Assembly (NCBI GenBank): GCA_028408025.1
Contig: JAOOKL010000026.1
Location: 1 to 8,221 of the forward strand
Direction: 5' to 3'
DNA length: 8,221 nt
From: Candidatus Pelagibacter sp.
GTDB lineage: Bacteria > Pseudomonadota > Alphaproteobacteria > Pelagibacterales > Pelagibacteraceae
Shown: in pieces, positions 7,735-8,221 of the stretch
How positions within the stretch are numbered: position 1 is the first letter of the stretch
Layout: each line of letters opens with the position of its first letter
Notes under the pieces: generated by a model
Seen by the model: only the letters and a program-made list of their open reading frames with translations
The model's database searches: none
Told to the model about the DNA's origin: nothing
Program-made: the position numbers and the translations under genes

Positions 7735-8221
7735 TTTTCACCTTTGTTAATTTTAATTCCAGACTTAATATATCCACTTAAAGTTCCGCAATCTAAATAT
7801 TTTCCTTTAAAAATATTTCCATAAAATTTATTGTTTTTATGTATTAAACTTTTAATTGCGTCTGTAATATGTATTTCTCCTCCTTGACCTGGTTTTAATC
7901 TTTTAATCTCTTCAAATATTTTTGAAGTCAAAATATATCTTCCTATAATTGCAAAATTTGATGGCGCTTTTTTGATATTAGGTTTTTCTACAACATCTTT
8001 GATTTGAAAATAACTTTTTTTCTTATTTTTAAAAGATAAAATTCCCCATCTTGAAACAGTTTTTCTTTCTACTCTTTTAGTGGCTATCACTGATCCATTT
8101 GTAATCTTATGTAATCTTATCATTTCTTTAGAGCAATTATGTTTAATTATAAGGTCATCTGGCAAAAGCATAAGAAAAAATTTATTTTTAATAAATTTTT
8201 TACATCTTAACACCGCATCAC
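7731..8221 (-). CDS. galU: UTP-glucose-1-phosphate uridylyltransferase, C-terminal part (5' end outside the window)
   Basis: GalU makes UDP-glucose from UTP and glucose-1-phosphate; its product is the substrate of the adjacent ugd. The frame is open to the right edge and reads DAVLRCKKF there, matching the internal GDAVL block of the family. The GTG at 8213 is therefore not a true start. About 163 residues of a usual 290 or so are present. Recognised blocks are LLPDDLI, GSVIATKRV, VSRWGI, VEKPNIKKAPSNFAIIGRYILT, GQGGEIHITDAI and YLDCGTLSGYIK near the C-terminus. The nucleotide-binding N-terminal motif lies outside the window. The TGA stop (7733-7731) overlaps the ugd ATG, indicating a galU-ugd operon. 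A glucose-1-phosphate thymidylyltransferase is less likely given the APSN and GEIHITDAI pattern. Confidence 0.95.
   Translation of the reverse strand, partial: DAVLRCKKFIKNKFFLMLLPDDLIIKHNCSKEMIRLHKITNGSVIATKRVERKTVSRWGILSFKNKKKSYFQIKDVVEKPNIKKAPSNFAIIGRYILTSKIFEEIKRLKPGQGGEIHITDAIKSLIHKNNKFYGNIFKGKYLDCGTLSGYIKSGIKINKGEK
7738..7745 (-). promoter_or_regulatory. Ribosome binding site of ugd
   Basis: On the minus strand AAAGGTGA precedes the ugd ATG (7734-7732), with the GG about 6 nt from the start. It lies within the last codons of galU. It supports the chosen ugd start and independent ribosome loading in addition to coupling through the ATGA overlap. Confidence 0.6.

Noticed and set aside
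8101..8120. Exact tandem 10-bp repeat (GTAATCTTAT twice)
   Set aside because: It lies in the conserved coding region of galU, without disturbing the frame or expected protein length; most likely chance in AT-rich DNA.

Overview
The window is an almost gap-free, strongly AT-rich stretch of bacterial chromosome (base composition judged by eye, not computed). The run of pyrB, pyrC, plsY and topA, together with the alphaproteobacterial style of the PyrC-like protein, points to a streamlined alphaproteobacterium. A marine SAR11/Pelagibacterales-like lineage is the best guess. This rests on gene order, protein flavour, AT-richness and tiny intergenic spaces, not on a marker-gene comparison.

Left part, plus strand (1-6437): the window opens inside gatB, which encodes the glutamyl/aspartyl-tRNA amidotransferase B subunit. 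Near position 1100 the gatB sequence switches abruptly, and out of frame, into the last third of pyrB (aspartate carbamoyltransferase). Neither gene is complete. Next come a pyrC-type dihydroorotase homologue that lacks several metal ligands, plsY (glycerol-3-phosphate acyltransferase), topA (DNA topoisomerase I) and a RidA/YjgF-family gene. The junctions are very tight: pyrB-pyrC abut, pyrC-plsY overlap by 1 nt, and topA-ridA overlap by 4 nt. The only real gap is about 68 nt before topA, where many alphaproteobacteria carry dprA.

Right part, minus strand (8221-6430): galU (UTP-glucose-1-phosphate uridylyltransferase, running off the right edge) and ugd (UDP-glucose 6-dehydrogenase) overlap by 4 nt and form a two-step route from glucose-1-phosphate to UDP-glucuronate for surface polysaccharide synthesis. 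This operon converges on the plus-strand operon, and the ridA and ugd coding ends overlap by 8 nt.

I found no RNA genes, mobile elements, CRISPR arrays or clear new systems. The two observations most worth following are the gatB/pyrB junction, which is either a real deletion or an assembly/amplification chimera, and the PyrC homologue, which looks catalytically inactive.
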